Source: Drechmeria coniospora (Eukaryota; Ascomycota; Sordariomycetes; Hypocreales; Ophiocordycipitaceae). From it: a stretch of 64,000 bases of DNA. Both the position numbers and the translations under genes were made by a program. This document shows positions 10,511 through 21,840 of this stretch, piece after piece. The DNA lies in NCBI RefSeq assembly GCF_001625195.1, contig NC_054390.1:372001-436000 (forward strand). The letters are read 5' to 3'. The first letter of the stretch is position 1, and the number at the start of each line of letters is the position of its first letter. The notes under the pieces are model-generated. The model was not told the origin of the DNA, searched no databases, and saw nothing but the letters and a program-made list of their open reading frames with translations.

Positions 10511-11142
10511 TTCGTAGTAGACGCCATGATTCGTAGCGGCCCAGGCAGCATCGCAAGCGGTTCCACAGCCATAACTAACGCCGCCTCGGAATGCACCAGG
10601 CCGATCAAACATATCTGTTCGGACTGTTAGCCGAAGAATATCCGCCGTCGTCTGACCCGCCTGCTCCCTCGATACGGTGAGATGTGCCAGTGCGAGCCTG
10701 ACGTCTTGCACGGAGCGCCGTTCCCTCTTGTGCCTCCGCCATAAGGTGCTGCTGAACCTGCCCTCCATACTCGGTACTTGTGGGAGAATCGCCATCGCCA
10801 TCGCCATCGCCATCCTCATGATATTTCTGCCAAGAACGGGAGGGAATCGTCATCGTTGCTGACAGGGACGCGGAATGGGCCGGCGAGCTGTGCCTAGCCT
10901 ACCATCTGTCGTTGTTCCTGTGCAACGACCGTACTGTGCTGACAAACCGTGCCGTACTGTCTGTACAGTGCATGCATCCCTGTGCGAGTACAAGGCAGAA
11001 CAGGACCCCGCGCCGTTGGATCAGGCCTGTCCCTTGTCAGCCGTGCGAGGGAAGCTCATATCTGCACTGTCCTCGCCCCCGCCCTCTCCCCCCCGTCATC
11101 TCCATCGTCGGTTGCCTCGAATCCCAAGCCAAGCCGGCCATC
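10511..11142. other. Intergenic stretch 5' of the dehydrogenase gene
   Basis: No confident gene is seen. A hexanucleotide run of about four CGCCAT units lies at 10790-10814. A minus-strand open frame crosses it, but it is biased by that repeat and has no recognisable domain. Confidence 0.5.
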
Positions 11143-12132
11143 ATGCTCGGCTCTCTCCTGCTCCCCTTGGCCGTCGTCGGCACCGCGACGGTCGCCTACC
11201 TCTCGTACGCCGTCGTCGACTTCCTCGCCCTCCATTTCCTCCTTCCGTCGCGTCCGCTCGAGGCCTACAAACGCCGCGGGCCGGGCCCGACCTACGCCCT
11301 CGTCACCGGTGGCAGCGCTGGCATCGGCCTCGGCGTCGCCCAGGAGCTCCTGCGGCAGGGCTTCGCCGTCGTCCTGCTCGCCCATCTCGAGGAGGAGCTC
11401 GTCGAGACGAAGCAGATGCTCCGGCGGCTCGTGCCCGGCGCCGAGGTCCGCACCGTCGTCGTCGACGCGAGGACGGCCACGGCGGCCGAGCTCGACGACG
11501 TCGTCCGGTCGCTCGAGGGGCTCGACGTCTCGATGCTCGTCAACAACGTCGGCGGCTGCGCCGTGGCCCTGCCGCCGCTGCGGCCCGTGTCGACGTATTC
11601 GACGTCGGACGTCGACGTCGTCGTCGATCAGAACGCGCGCTTCATGGCCCGGCTCACGGCCCTCATGCTGCCGCTGCTGAGCCGCCGCCGCCGGGGCGAC
11701 GCCGACGAGCGGTCGCTGATCCTCAACATGAGCTCGGCCGGCGGCGTCGGCGTCCCGTACCTCGCCGTGTACGGCGCGACAAAGGCCTTCAACCTCGCCT
11801 TCAGCCGGGGCGTGGCGAGGGAGCTGGACGCGTCGCCGTCGACGAGCCACGTCGACTGCCTCGCCATCGTCCCCGGCGACGTCTTGTCCCAGGGCAACAG
11901 CAAGGGCGTGTCGAGCCTGGCGCCGCGGTGGGACGACTACGGCCGCTGCCTCGTCGGTACCGTCGACGGCGCCATCAGGAGAGGCATGAGGGACCTGAGC
12001 CCCTACTGGCTGCACGACCTCGAGCAGCGAATCCTACCTTGGCTGGACGAGGGCACGAGGACGAGAGAGGTGACCAAGGCCATGGAGGTGAAGAAGCGTG
12101 CCTGGGATGCCCACCTGGACAAGACTCGGTAG
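11143..12132 (+). CDS. Short-chain dehydrogenase/reductase, 3-ketoacyl-CoA reductase-like
   Basis: The 329-residue product is a classical-type SDR with an N-terminal membrane anchor (about residues 4-32). The nucleotide-binding TGGSAGIG is at 55-62 and the structural NNVG at 134-137. The catalytic set is Asn164, Ser197 or Ser198, Tyr210 and Lys214 in YGATK. The anchor, the NNVG form and the LILNMSSAGGVGVPYLAVY segment match the HSD17B12/Ifa38 group, which reduces 3-ketoacyl-CoA in very-long-chain fatty acid elongation at the ER. A related hydroxysteroid dehydrogenase-like activity is equally possible. The start is the Met directly before the hydrophobic anchor. The frame is open 77 codons further upstream, but that part is Pro/Arg/Cys-rich and not family-like. 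The C-terminus (KRAWDAHLDKTR) carries no clear KKXX signal. No intron is needed. Confidence 0.85.
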   Translation: MLGSLLLPLAVVGTATVAYLSYAVVDFLALHFLLPSRPLEAYKRRGPGPTYALVTGGSAGIGLGVAQELLRQGFAVVLLAHLEEELVETKQMLRRLVPGAEVRTVVVDARTATAAELDDVVRSLEGLDVSMLVNNVGGCAVALPPLRPVSTYSTSDVDVVVDQNARFMARLTALMLPLLSRRRRGDADERSLILNMSSAGGVGVPYLAVYGATKAFNLAFSRGVARELDASPSTSHVDCLAIVPGDVLSQGNSKGVSSLAPRWDDYGRCLVGTVDGAIRRGMRDLSPYWLHDLEQRILPWLDEGTRTREVTKAMEVKKRAWDAHLDKTR

Positions 12133-12139
12133 GCTGCCA

Positions 12140-12610
12140 CGCCGGGCCTATTTAAACATGCCCCATCCGATCGAGGTTCTGGCTACGAGGGATTCAACTT
12201 TGACTGCACGACGCTGACGCGCAAACAAATCAATCGGCAATGCTCAAGTTCATGGCCCAACCCCATCCGATCGACGATTCTGTCTACGAGTGGTTCAACT
12301 ATAGCTGCACGATGCTGACGCGCAACAAATCAATCGGCAATGCCCAAGTACATGGCCCAGCCCCATCCGATCAACGATTCTGTCTACGAGAGATTCAATT
12401 CTGTCTACGAAAGATTCAATTCTGTCTACGAGAGATTCAACTATGGCTTCCTTCGCGATGCTGACGCGCAAATAAATCACTCGGCAATGCTCAAGTACAT
12501 GGCCCAGCCCCATCCGATCGACGATTCTGTCTACGAGGGATTCAACTATAACTGCACGATGCTGCGTGCAAACAAATCAAATGGCGATGCTCAAGTACAT
12601 GGCCCAGCCC
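12140..12610. repeat. Tandem repeat of about 100-150 bp downstream of the SDR gene
   Basis: Four to five imperfect units contain CCCATCCGATCGA, TTCTGTCTACGAG, TTCAACT and TGCACGATGCTG in fixed order. One unit (about 12370-12450) has an extra threefold repeat of GAGATTCAATTCTGTCTACGA-like sequence. Open frames across it are shadows of the repeat. Confidence 0.8.
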
Positions 12611-12663
12611 CACCCTCGTTTTTCCCCCGCCGATTTCGAAGCCGTGTACAAAGTCGCACCTGG

Positions 12664-13045
12664 TCAAGTTAGCTCTCGAGTTGGGCGCCGATGACAGTTA
12701 CCGGCATGTTTGGTCTCCAAACTCCAAGCAGCCGGGCCATGCACCTATGGATCAACCTCTCATCCAATACCAAGTTAGCTGTCGACTTGGGTGCCAATGA
12801 CAGTTGCCAGCATGTTTGGTCGCCAAAACTCCGAGTAGCCGTGATGCCAGGCCACCTGCATCGCCGACGGCCATGTACCCATGGGTCAACCTCTCGCCCA
12901 AGACCAAGTTAGCTCTCGAGTTGGGTGCCGATGACAGTTACCGGCATGTTTGGTCTCCAAATTCCAAGCAGCCGGGATGCCGGCTGCCACCTGCATCGCC
13001 GACGGCCATGTACCTATAGATCAACCACTTGTCCAAGACTAGGGG
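12664..13045. repeat. Three-copy repeat of about 110-130 bp
   Basis: CAAGTTAGCT(C/G)TCGA(G/C)TTGGG followed by GATGACAGTTACCGGCATG and then ATGGATCAACC-type sequence recurs three times (starts about 12664, 12770 and 12904). It directly follows the previous array but has an unrelated unit. No gene is recognised from here to 13745. Confidence 0.8.
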
Positions 13046-13749
13046 GTATAATATACATGACTGCCCGCACTCTACCCAAGGACAATACTTGCCCGTACGG
13101 GCACCACAGCGATATCGAGCGAGAGCTTGCGTCGTGGTCGTCAGGTTCACCTTGTTGCAGCCATAGACCCGGTGATGGAGCGAGTGAGAGGGAGAAAATC
13201 GGACAAGGCAATACATATATATACATCCATAATACGAGACGGTCGAGTTGATCTACACTGGACGGGGTCTAGATGACATGACTATGTATGGACATGATAC
13301 GATGGGATCGCGGAAAAGGCCATCCACGGCCCAGACCAAGTTTCAATAGTCGAGTGGAACGTGGACCATGTGTTTCCTTAGGCTTGCTGTCGCGGCAGTC
13401 GTTTCCAGTAGCCTCTGCCACTACTGGCTTTCGCCTGAGAGCCCTTGGGGCCCGCTGCGGTACGGGCGAAGCTAGTGATTCCTACGGCGCTACATGGCGC
13501 TGTTCGTAGCGCTCCGGCGTCTATAGACGACACCTATAATTCGCTCTAGCTTCTGGGCGTCGGACCAGTGAGGCGGTCGACGGTGATGAATGGCAAACTT
13601 TATCACGCGACCATTGCCTGACCATTGCCTGACAACGGCGAGCAACAGAGTTTGCCAGCTTCCATCGTCGTCGAACGGCAAGGTCGGCGCTCCTCACTCG
13701 CAGACTATTCGATGCAAAGTCGCTGCCGGCGCCGAACATAATGAGAACT
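13046..13749. other. Intergenic, no gene recognised
   Basis: Only short open frames without recognisable domains are present, and I see no repeat of note. Confidence 0.45.
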
Positions 13750-13925
13750 TGCATTGCCCATCAGCGTAGCAGAGGCCCTCGCGAAACGGCGGTGCGCAAG
13801 GATCAGAGTTTCCATTCGATGTACTGTAGGACGGAACCATTTCCAGCCTCTCCCGTCAGCGCAGCAGAGGCCCTCGCGAAACGATGGTGCGCAAGGATCA
13901 GAGTTTCCATTCGATGTACTGGCCC
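13750..13925. repeat. Two-copy 75-bp direct repeat downstream of the alcohol dehydrogenase
   Basis: AGCAGAGGCCCTCGCGAAACG through CATTCGATGTACT occurs at about 13766-13830 and again at 13863-13920, with few differences. Confidence 0.8.
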
Positions 13926-14002
13926 TCCCCAGGAGTCATTGCCATGCCGGGGCCTAGGTTGCCATTTTTTGTCGTACCGCAACGTCGTCACTCGACAAAG
14001 CA

Positions 14003-15212
14003 TCAGGACGAAACCTCGGCGGCACTGCCTTCAAACTCGACGAGAACCTTGAGGGCCGCCGTCTTGCTTGCCTCTCCAAAGGTCTTGTATGCCTTTTCCA
14101 TGTCGCCAAACATGAAGCCTGGTGCTTCGAGTCAGCGTGCCATCGTCGCTGCGGAATGTTGCCATGCCGCGTCCGGTGGGGGGAGGACGTACGATGCGTG
14201 ACGAGCTGCAATGGCTGGAGCTTGCCCGACGCGACGAGATTGACGAGCATGGGCGTCGTGACGGTGTCGACGAGGCGCGTCGTGATGGCTTTCCCACCGT
14301 TCCCACGTCAGCGGAGCGGGCACCGGTGGCTTCCCCGAAGACCGACTCACCAATGTTCTTGTCCCAGAGGCTCTCGAGGTGCAGGCTGGCCGGCACGCCG
14401 TGGACGCCGACGTTGGCGAGGATGCCGCCGGGCGCCAGCAGCCTCTGGCAGAGGTCAAATGTGGCGGGGACGCCGACGGCCTCGATGACGGCGTCGCATC
14501 CCTTGCCGGCGGTGAGGGCGTGCACCTCGGCGACGGCGTCCACGGCGGCGTTGTCGACGGTGCAGTCGGCGCCGAGCTTGGCGGCGACGGCGAGCCTGCT
14601 CGGGTCCGTGTCGATGGCGATGATCTTGGAGGGCGAGTAGAGCTGGGCCGTGAGGAGGGCGGCGAGGCCGACGGGCCCGACGCCGACGATGGCGACGGTG
14701 CATCCGGGCCGGACCCGGCCGTTCTGGACGCCGCACTCGAGGCCCGTGGGGAAAATGTCGCTCAGCAGGACGAGGGCGGCCTCGTCGACGCCGTCGGGGA
14801 TGCGGTAGAGGCTCGAGTCGGCGTGGGGGACGCGCACGTACTCGGCCTGGGTGCCGTCGATGGTGTTGCCGAGGACCCAGCCGCCGTCGCGGCAGTGGCT
14901 GGGCATGCCCTCGCGGCAGTAGTCGCACGTCGCGCAGCTCGAGATGCACGAGACGAGCACGGCGTCGCCGGGTCGAAAGGCCGAGACCGAGGGCCCGGCC
15001 TCGTCGACGACGCCGACGCCCTCATGGCCGAGGATGCGGCCGGGCTGGCAGGTGGCGACGTCGCCCTTGATGATGTGCAGGTCGGTGCCGCAGATGGTCG
15101 TCTTGGTGAGCCTCACGACGGCGTCGGTGGGCCTCAGGATCGCCGGCTTGGGCCGCCGCTCCAGCAAGACGGCGTCGGGCCCGCGGTAGACGAGCGCTCG
15201 CATCGTCGACAT
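14003..15212 (-). CDS. Zinc-dependent alcohol dehydrogenase (medium-chain, three exons)
   Basis: The model joins 15212-14351, 14288-14193 and 14118-14003 and gives 357 residues. Intron 1 (14350-14289, GTGAGT...AAAG, 62 nt) and intron 2 (14192-14119, GTACGT...CCAG, 74 nt) were placed because the unspliced frame turns to Ser/Arg-rich nonsense exactly at GTGAGT. Splicing restores the family's ITTRLVDTVTTPML, then GKLQPLQLVTHR and a normal C-terminus. Catalytic-zinc ligands are Cys41, His63 and Glu64. Structural-zinc ligands are Cys93, Cys96, Cys99 and Cys107. The NAD site is GVGPVGLAAL. The protein should oxidise or reduce small alcohols or aldehydes, substrate unknown. An in-frame Met at 15359 would add 49 residues rich in Arg, Ser and Leu without acidic patches at its start, which looks like a mitochondrial presequence. 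Dual targeting from two starts is possible. Confidence 0.88.
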
Positions 15213-15359
15213 GCTTCTCTGGGACGTCGAGCGAGCGACGACGCGAGGACGGGAGACGAAATGGAGGCGAGACTGGGCACGGCAGCGAGAGCGGACCTCG
15301 GTTCTGACGGCGGCGAGCAGCAGGGTCGGAGCATGCAACGGTCGGCTCGCAGGGGGCAT

Positions 15360-16077
15360 GACGCGGCCGACGTCGTCTTGGCAGCCTCGAAACGGCGTCG
15401 ACGGACGGCTCGGGTGTCGTCGTACCACCGGACAAGTGCGGCGGGGATGCAGGGATGCGATGCGAGAGGGCGATGAGAGGGTGACTGGCTGGATGCGAGA
15501 GGGTGACGAGAGGCGAGAGGGCGAGGGGGGGGAGGCAAATCGTCAATGGGTCAATTTGCTGGCCTCGCGGTGAATGGCATCAAATCGTGCCGTCCCATGC
15601 CGCCAAAATATGTCATCCGCCGGCAGCGGCAGCTCCATGTCGGGTTCCCGTTGCCTCTGGTGGCCTGATACTCGTCCCGGTCCGATCCGGATCAGGCCAT
15701 GCCCAACGACATATCCGGTGCCTCGCAGGTGATGCGTCGGTTATGAGGGTAGAGTGACGTAAGGACTCGCCGTCGTCTCCTCTCGCCCTCTGCTCGCCTT
15801 CCGCCCAGCCAAAGGGCAGAAAAGAAGGGCAGGCTTGGGCGGCTCGACGATGGCAAGCTCGTCGTCGTCGGCACGCGTGGCATGGGCGACAGATGGCGTC
15901 GGATATGTTGATTGATGTCTTGCGTGACTCCCTGCGTGCCTCGTGGCGATGGAAAGCAGACAAAGTGCGGGGTGTTGGGGGCTGACGCGGCCACAGTGCG
16001 AGTAGTGGTCCTTGCGTCGCACAGGCACACGGAGCACAAGCAGAGGTACTTGACCGTAACTGCGCTGTAATTAATAT
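15360..16077. other. Promoter-side intergenic region of the alcohol dehydrogenase
   Basis: GC-rich sequence with overlapping open frames on the minus strand that lack recognisable domains. I cannot support a gene here. Confidence 0.45.
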
Positions 16078-16199
16078 TACTTGGTTGAAACAAAGAATTG
16101 CCTTGTCAGTAGAGTGACTCGACAAAAGTGATGATTCAGCTTTGGTGGCGCCACTCGTACAAACTGCGTCGACATTTTTGCCACCCCGCCGTACGCAGC

Positions 16200-16400
16200 A
16201 CTAGCAAGCAGTTCAGCATCAGTGCTAGCAGGCAGTACAGCATCAGCGCTAGCAGGCAGTACAGCATCAGTGCTTGCACCCAGTACAGCATCAGTGCTTG
16301 CCAGCATCTGTAATTGCACCCAGTACAGCATCAGTGCTAGCAGGCAGCACGGCATCAGTGCTTGCACCCAGTACAGCATCAACAGCAAGGAATGCGGCAT
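16200..16400. repeat. 24-bp minisatellite, island A
   Basis: Units of the type AGCAGGCAGTACAGCATCAG plus TGCT recur about seven to eight times, some with TGCACCC replacing AGCAGG. The same unit is amplified at 34736-34927 and 37395-37670. Confidence 0.85.
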
Positions 16401-16977
16401 CAGAGCTTGCAGGCACCTGGGATAGGCATGGCCGATGGCGGGTGAGCACGCCCCTGTTAACCGTACTATTGCTTGCAAGCGCCTGCAGCGTCTTGGCCGA
16501 GAGCGCGGTGAGGACCTCGTATGAAATACAGCACGATCAGTGCTTCGGACACCTGTGGCATCATGACCGTCGGTGGGGTGAGTGCTCTGCCGCACCAAGC
16601 TGTGGAGCGCAAAAATGGGCACCACACTGCCTGCAGCATCATCAGCTCGCACGGCATCGGTGCTTGCGACGAGTGCGGCATTCGTGCTGGCAAGGACAGC
16701 ATCAGCACTTGCAAGGAGCGCACCGTCCAGTGCCATTCTCGCGAGGGGCGCAGTGTCGGTGCTTGCGAAGAATGCTCCGTACAGCATCGAGCGCTTGCAG
16801 CGAGTGCACCGTCCAGTGGCGGTGCTCGCAAGGCGTGCGGCATCATGGCACCGTCCAGCACGATTGGGTGGCAAAATTGTCGATTCAATCTGCGCGGGAA
16901 GCGCCACCAAAGCTGCATGGTCAATTTTGTCAAGCGACTGCACCGCCACTTGCAACGAGCGCTCCGCACAGCACCAG

Positions 16978-17078
16978 TGCTTGTCTGTCAATGCTTGTCA
17001 GTCAGTGCTTGTCAGTCAGTGCTTGTCAGTCAGTGCTTGTCAGTCAGTGCTTGTCAGTCAGTGCTTGTCAGTCAGTAC
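16978..17078. repeat. 14-bp tandem repeat AGTGCTTGTCAGTC
   Basis: Seven almost perfect head-to-tail 14-bp units. This motif is not in island B. Confidence 0.9.
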
Positions 17079-17319
17079 TTGCACTCGCGGCACTTGCAGG
17101 CATGACCGATGGCGGCGTGAGCACACCGTACAGCATCAGGGCTTTCAAGCGGCACAGCATTGGTGCTTGCAAGTGGCACAGTATCGGTGCTTGAGAGTGG
17201 CGCAGCATCAGCGCTGGAAAGTGGCGCAGTACCAGTATCGATGCTTGCAAGCAGTCTTGAGTGCTCGCAGCACAGTGTCAGATGCTTGCAGGTGGCACGG
17301 CATCAGTGCTTGCGGCATC

Positions 17320-17775
17320 GGTGCTTGCACCCAGTACAGCATCAGCGGTTGCGCCCAGCACAGCATGAGTCTTGCACCCAGTACGGCATGAGTCTTGCAC
17401 CCGGCACAGCATCAGTGCTTACAGCATCAGTCTTGCACCCAGTACGGCATCAGTCTTGCACCCGGCACAGCATCAGCGCTGGCAGCATCAGTGCTTGCAC
17501 CCAGTACAGCATGAGTCTTGCACCCAGTGCGGCATGAGTCTTGCACCCAGCAAAGCATCAGTCTTGCACCCAGCAAAGCATCAGTCTTGCACCCAGTGCG
17601 GCATCAGTCTTGCACCCAGCACAGCATCAGTCTTGCACCCAGTGCGGCATCAGTCTTGCACCCAGCACAGCATCAGTCTTGCACCCAGCACAGCATCAGT
17701 CTTGCACCCAGCACAGCATCAGTGCTTGCACCCAGCACTACATCAGTCTTGCACCCAGCCAACATCAGTCTTGCA
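17320..17775. repeat. 23-24 bp minisatellite CAGCATCAGTCTTGCACCCAG
   Basis: About 18 units, most of the form TCTTGCACCCAGCACAGCA plus TCAG, form a regular array that ends at the sequence ACCAGTTTC. Related units close island B at about 37640-37735. Confidence 0.88.
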
Positions 17776-18490
17776 CCCAGCCAGCACTACCTGTTCCACA
17801 ACTTCCAAGACGAGGATGGCGCCCCCGCGCAACCCAGATACACCAGTTTCATCAACAACTACCCGCTGCTACCCAGATACAACAGTTTCGGCGACAAGTC
17901 GCAACTACTGTCACGAGGCGGCGCTGTAAGACCAGGTGCCGCGCGTATTTCTGCGTTCAACGTTCCATGTCTCCTTCACCAACATACAATTGCTGTCCGC
18001 GTTCTTATACAGTACTTTGTCCACCCTGGCGCACGTGACTTGGCGTTGGTGCACGTGACTTGAAGGCGTTGCACGTGATAATGCGGGCTCGCTCATGTGG
18101 GGCGCCGACTTCATCGCAGCGAGCCGTTGCTTGGGCAGCGCCCAGGTGAACATACGGACTGTAACGGCCACAACTATAACCCAAATACAACGGCTGTTGC
18201 TTCTGTTCCGTGGGAAACTGGTAACAAGAAATTTTATTCAATCAATCAAATTGGTACAAAGGGATGAAAAGGAGGTTGCAGTGACGCGATCAACTTATCC
18301 CCTCTTAACTAGCGGGCTGCGCTTACGTAATCCTAGTCTAGGTCCTGCGGTCCAATAGGCGCACGCGTACCTGTGCATCCAAGGTTAGTACGGGTATCCA
18401 GCAATATTGCAATAATTATGTGAGCGTTATGTACTTCTAGCAAATGAGTTCGCTAGAGTACAGTATTAATATACGCAGTTGGGTGTTTTA

Positions 18491-19272
18491 TAAGGCATTA
18501 CGGAAGGTTGAAGAGCTGCAGAAGCTACTTTACATTAACTACTTACCTGAATCTTGTAGTCTCCCTTGTGTACATGCAATAAGGGGCCCTACAAGAACGA
18601 GATCAACCCCTTTATTTACAGCTCTTCCATACACAGTAGCGCCTTTGCCGTAATGACAATCCTTAGGTATTGCTCGAGCATCGTCAATATATTAATCGAA
18701 CAAGATTTGCCTCTACTATCCGATGCTGGATTTTTGGTGGCTTGCTACTATTGTTAAGATTTGCCTCCACTATCCGATACTGCTTTTTTTTGTCATCAAC
18801 AACTGGCTGGTGCTGTATTTCTAGTCCCATCGATAACAACAGCTCAAGGATGTCGAGCATAACTGCGGCGCGTTACTTTCCAACGAGCAACAAATTGTAC
18901 CGGTAACTGTCCTACAAAGCTTAATACAACATCGAGACTACGCATATCAAAAGGCAGAAATAACAAGCTGCTTCAAATAGCAAATCTTTACATCAGAGGT
19001 AGGCAATTAATTCCTACCACACGACCTATCCGGGGGGGTTCCAAAAGATATGCCGTCGCCGAATTGCCGTATACGACAAGTGTTCGACTGTATACTACTA
19101 GTACAGGTCGTATAGTAGTAATAGGTTGGCTGGCAGTAGTCCTGTGGCCAGTCGCTCCGAGTCGTAAGAAGAAGTAGTATGTTGCATACTATTGGTTAAC
19201 TCAATATACATATTATGGTATTGGGCTTATGGGATACAAGATGGAGGGAACCAATAGACCTACTAGGGAACA
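18491..19272. other. AT-rich stretch with element fragments
   Basis: Base composition drops sharply here. About 19075-19235 matches the 3' part of the dispersed element family seen at 32572-33329 (CGTATAGTAGTAATAGG, GGCTGGCAGTAGT, AGTCGCTCCGAGTCGTA). The rest holds only short open frames without recognisable domains. Confidence 0.55.
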
Positions 19273-19432
19273 TGTAAGGCGCGCTATAGGCGTGTAGGCC
19301 TTATAAGCGAATGTGAGGTGCAGTACCCGCACTAAGTGCGGATACTGGCGGATCTTTTGACAGTTTGGCCATTTGGTCGAACGGTTAACTGGTCTATTGT
19401 CCATATGGGCACACCTCCCCATATGTGTTACA
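19273..19432 (-). mobile_element. Solo-LTR-like element, 160-bp family, copy 1
   Basis: The 160-bp element starts TGTAAGGCGCGC and ends ATATGTGTTACA on this strand. It is flanked on both sides by GAACA, a perfect 5-bp target-site duplication. TG...CA ends and a 5-bp duplication are the signature of an integrated LTR. Other copies lie at 32305, 34147 and 40920. Confidence 0.8.
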
Positions 19433-19880
19433 GAACACGCTCCAGATAACCTTTGTATATACTTAAATGCCCCTCGACCGTCGTTCGATATGTGTATATA
19501 GATAGCGAGGAACCTAGGTTCTGGGTAGCAGTTCCTTCCACCATTACTATTGCTATAGTTATATAATGCATTTAGTGCTCTAGTTATACTTATTTCTTAA
19601 CTCTTTCCTAGTAAACAATTATTTTACCTATATCGCACTCGACCTTATTTATGCATTGTCCTATTATATAAAGAGCTATAATGGAAATATGTTATAGTAT
19701 CGGGCTTAGCCCGATATAGGAGAACGGAGGGAACCAAGGGACCCACTAGGAGGAACGCACACAACTAGAAGCCCTAGTTGCTAAGTAGTTTTCCCTCCTT
19801 CAAGTCTTTTAATAAACATCATTGAGAGCCCTAGAGCAGCTGCCTAGTGACTCCTTAACAATTATAGCCTGGAATGCAGC
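19433..19880. other. AT-rich, no gene recognised
   Basis: Only short open frames are present, with no domain or repeat that I can support. Confidence 0.45.
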
Positions 19881-20597
19881 CAAAATTGGTGGGAATTGTA
19901 TCCACTGTATATACTTCTAACTAATTGCTGGAATGTAGTCTCAAACCTTATTTTATTCGTACGATCATATAAGATTTTTTAATCCTTTGTATATCCCGTA
20001 TATACTTTTGTAAGAGATGCCACAAGAAGCAATCCAGGCTTGGATTGAACGAGTTCCATGGCATATTAAGCAAATTATCGAGCTTCAAGGGGGAAGTAAG
20101 TATAAAGAAGGAAGGGAATTCTTGAAGGGTGCCTCCGTATGATCGTACGAGTAGAATAAGGTCGGATAACCCACATTCCGGCAATTAGCTTGAAGTATAT
20201 GCGGGGGATACGAAGGATTTAAAAATCTTATATGATCGTACGGATAAAATAAGGTCGGATAGCCCACATTCCGGCAATTAGCTTAAAGTATATGCGGGGG
20301 ATACGAAGGATTTAAAAATCTTATATGATCGTACGGATAGAATAAGGTTGGATAGCCTACATTCCAACAATTAGTTAAAAGTATACAAGGGGATGCGAAG
20401 GCTTTAAAAATATTATGTGATCGTACGGATAGAATAAGGTTTAATAACCTACATTCTAGCAATTAGTTAAAAGTATATACGGGATATACAAAGGATTAAA
20501 AAATCTTATATGATCGTACGAATAAAATAAGGTTTGAGACTACATTCCAGCAATTAGTTAGAAGTATATACAGTGGATACAATTCCCACCAATTTTG
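19881..20597. repeat. Perfect 129-bp inverted repeat enclosing a 94-bp tandem array
   Basis: Bases 19881-20009 are the exact reverse complement of 20469-20597. Between and including the right arm, about five direct units of 93-94 bp contain TATGATCGTACG(G/A)AT(A/G), AATAAGGT, ACATTCC(G/A)(G/A)CAATTAG and GTATA...GGGGATACGAAGGATT. The left arm is therefore one inverted unit of the same array. Transcribed RNA would fold into a long hairpin. No coding capacity is apparent. Confidence 0.88.
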
Positions 20598-21840
20598 ATA
20601 AGACAAGGATTCAACCCAGTCTAATCTATGCTCTAGAAAATGAGTCTTGTTGTTAGATGCTATACCGGTATAACTGAACAACGTCGGTACCTCTATTGTT
20701 GAATTATTGATCTAGCCTAGCAGTAGTCTTTCTGTTGTTGGCTAGTTGTTGTAGCTTGCGTTGGCCTCTTTAGCTAGTAGGTAGATCAATACTATTAAAC
20801 TGCCTTGATTTGTTGGGTATACAGGTAGACTCCTTGGTTTAAATTGTTGAACTATTGCTATCTAGCATCTTTAAGGTTCTAAAATAAGCTAGCTGTAACA
20901 GCCAAGAAGATGACATGTTCGATACGATAAAGGCTGAAAAACCAATAATGAAACGACTGGAAATATAGGTGCGACACCGAACAGCTCCACTGGGTACGGA
21001 AGTTGTAACTAGAAGTAGTAATACAGAGAGCCTCACTTGTACAGAGCACAAAAAGTATAACTATAACTACTACGCAAGACATACTTTCGGATTGTATTAT
21101 TAAATTCACAGTACTAGAACAACAGAAAACATTTTGCTCTTTGTGACTGGTCATTTTTGCTTAGTTATAGAATTTTAGTTCCTATACTTGACATCTCGTT
21201 TTGAAGTAGCTTCAAAACTATAGAACTTAGTATAAATAACCAGCCAGCAAGCAGCAAAAGGATTACTGTTATTTTACCCAGTACTATTAATGTAATAGTA
21301 GTTTTCTAAAGTTGGCCTAGAAATACTATGTACTCTGTACTCGTATGCTTAGTAGTAGGTGTAGGAGAATTCACTTCGATTGCCCTTGATGCATTTTACT
21401 AGTTAAATTAAAGTTCCGCTACTTAATAAGGTTCGAAACTATTTAACTATAATATGGGACTAGGTAGCAATAAGCAAGTACGTATTCTGTTGTTCTACCT
21501 AGTACTGTTGATGTAAAGCACAAGCAGTCTGTTATTTTAAGTATCCTATGTATATTCTACATAGTTATATTCCGAATAGCGCAAAAGATAGAGTATTACC
21601 GCTTGGCCTATATATTGGCGATATAGTCCACTTCCTTTAACAATATCATCTGTTATATTTAATATCACGTTCTGAACTTCCCATACAATCAAGTCAACAC
21701 AGATTAAACCTGGTTAGTTCTAAGGAACTACACGAGTAAATTACAGAATCCTTTTCATACTATTGAGCACACTTTACTAACTGTATTAACAGAATACACA
21801 TTCCAATAGAGATATTAAGTTGCAGTCTTAATACTTTAAG
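20598..21840. other. AT-rich upstream region of the GLEYA gene
   Basis: About 1.2 kb without a recognisable gene or structured repeat. It presumably contains the promoter of the gene starting at 21841, but I cannot point to a clear TATA box. Confidence 0.5.

Larger units (their letters stand above)
16078..18490. mobile_element. GC-rich repeat island A
   Basis: Both ends match island B (34609-38550). The left end is TTACTTGGTTG...AGTAGAGTGACTCGACAAAAG. The right end is GGGAAACTGGT...CCTAGTC...CCAATAGGCGCACG, then GTGCATCCAA and a diverged GAGTTCGC(T/C)AGAGTA block. The left 550 bp are homologous throughout, including GTGAGGACCTCGTAT. The interior is made of three minisatellites plus a unique-looking part. 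It sits at the GC-to-AT transition of the window. The shared termini and variable interiors suggest a large non-autonomous element or a recombining subtelomeric module. No transposase is seen, so the class is unknown. Confidence 0.6.

Noticed and set aside
10427..10819. A 130-codon minus-strand frame upstream of the SDR gene
   Set aside because: Its start is encoded by the CGCCAT hexamer run and its end lies in GTAC-rich low-complexity sequence, with no domain.
15613..16125. A 170-codon minus-strand frame upstream of the alcohol dehydrogenase
   Set aside because: Composition is Arg/Pro/Ala-rich as expected of GC-rich noncoding DNA, three overlapping frames are equally open, and no domain is seen.
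16200..17775. Direct repeats of constant 23-24 bp length resembling a CRISPR array
   Set aside because: There are no unique spacers between repeats. The units are head-to-tail minisatellites in a eukaryotic genome.
19330..19400. A tRNA-like TTTGGTCGAACGGTTAACTG string within the 160-bp element, suggesting a SINE
   Set aside because: No convincing B box or A-rich tail is present, whereas TG...CA ends and constant 5-bp duplications fit an LTR better.
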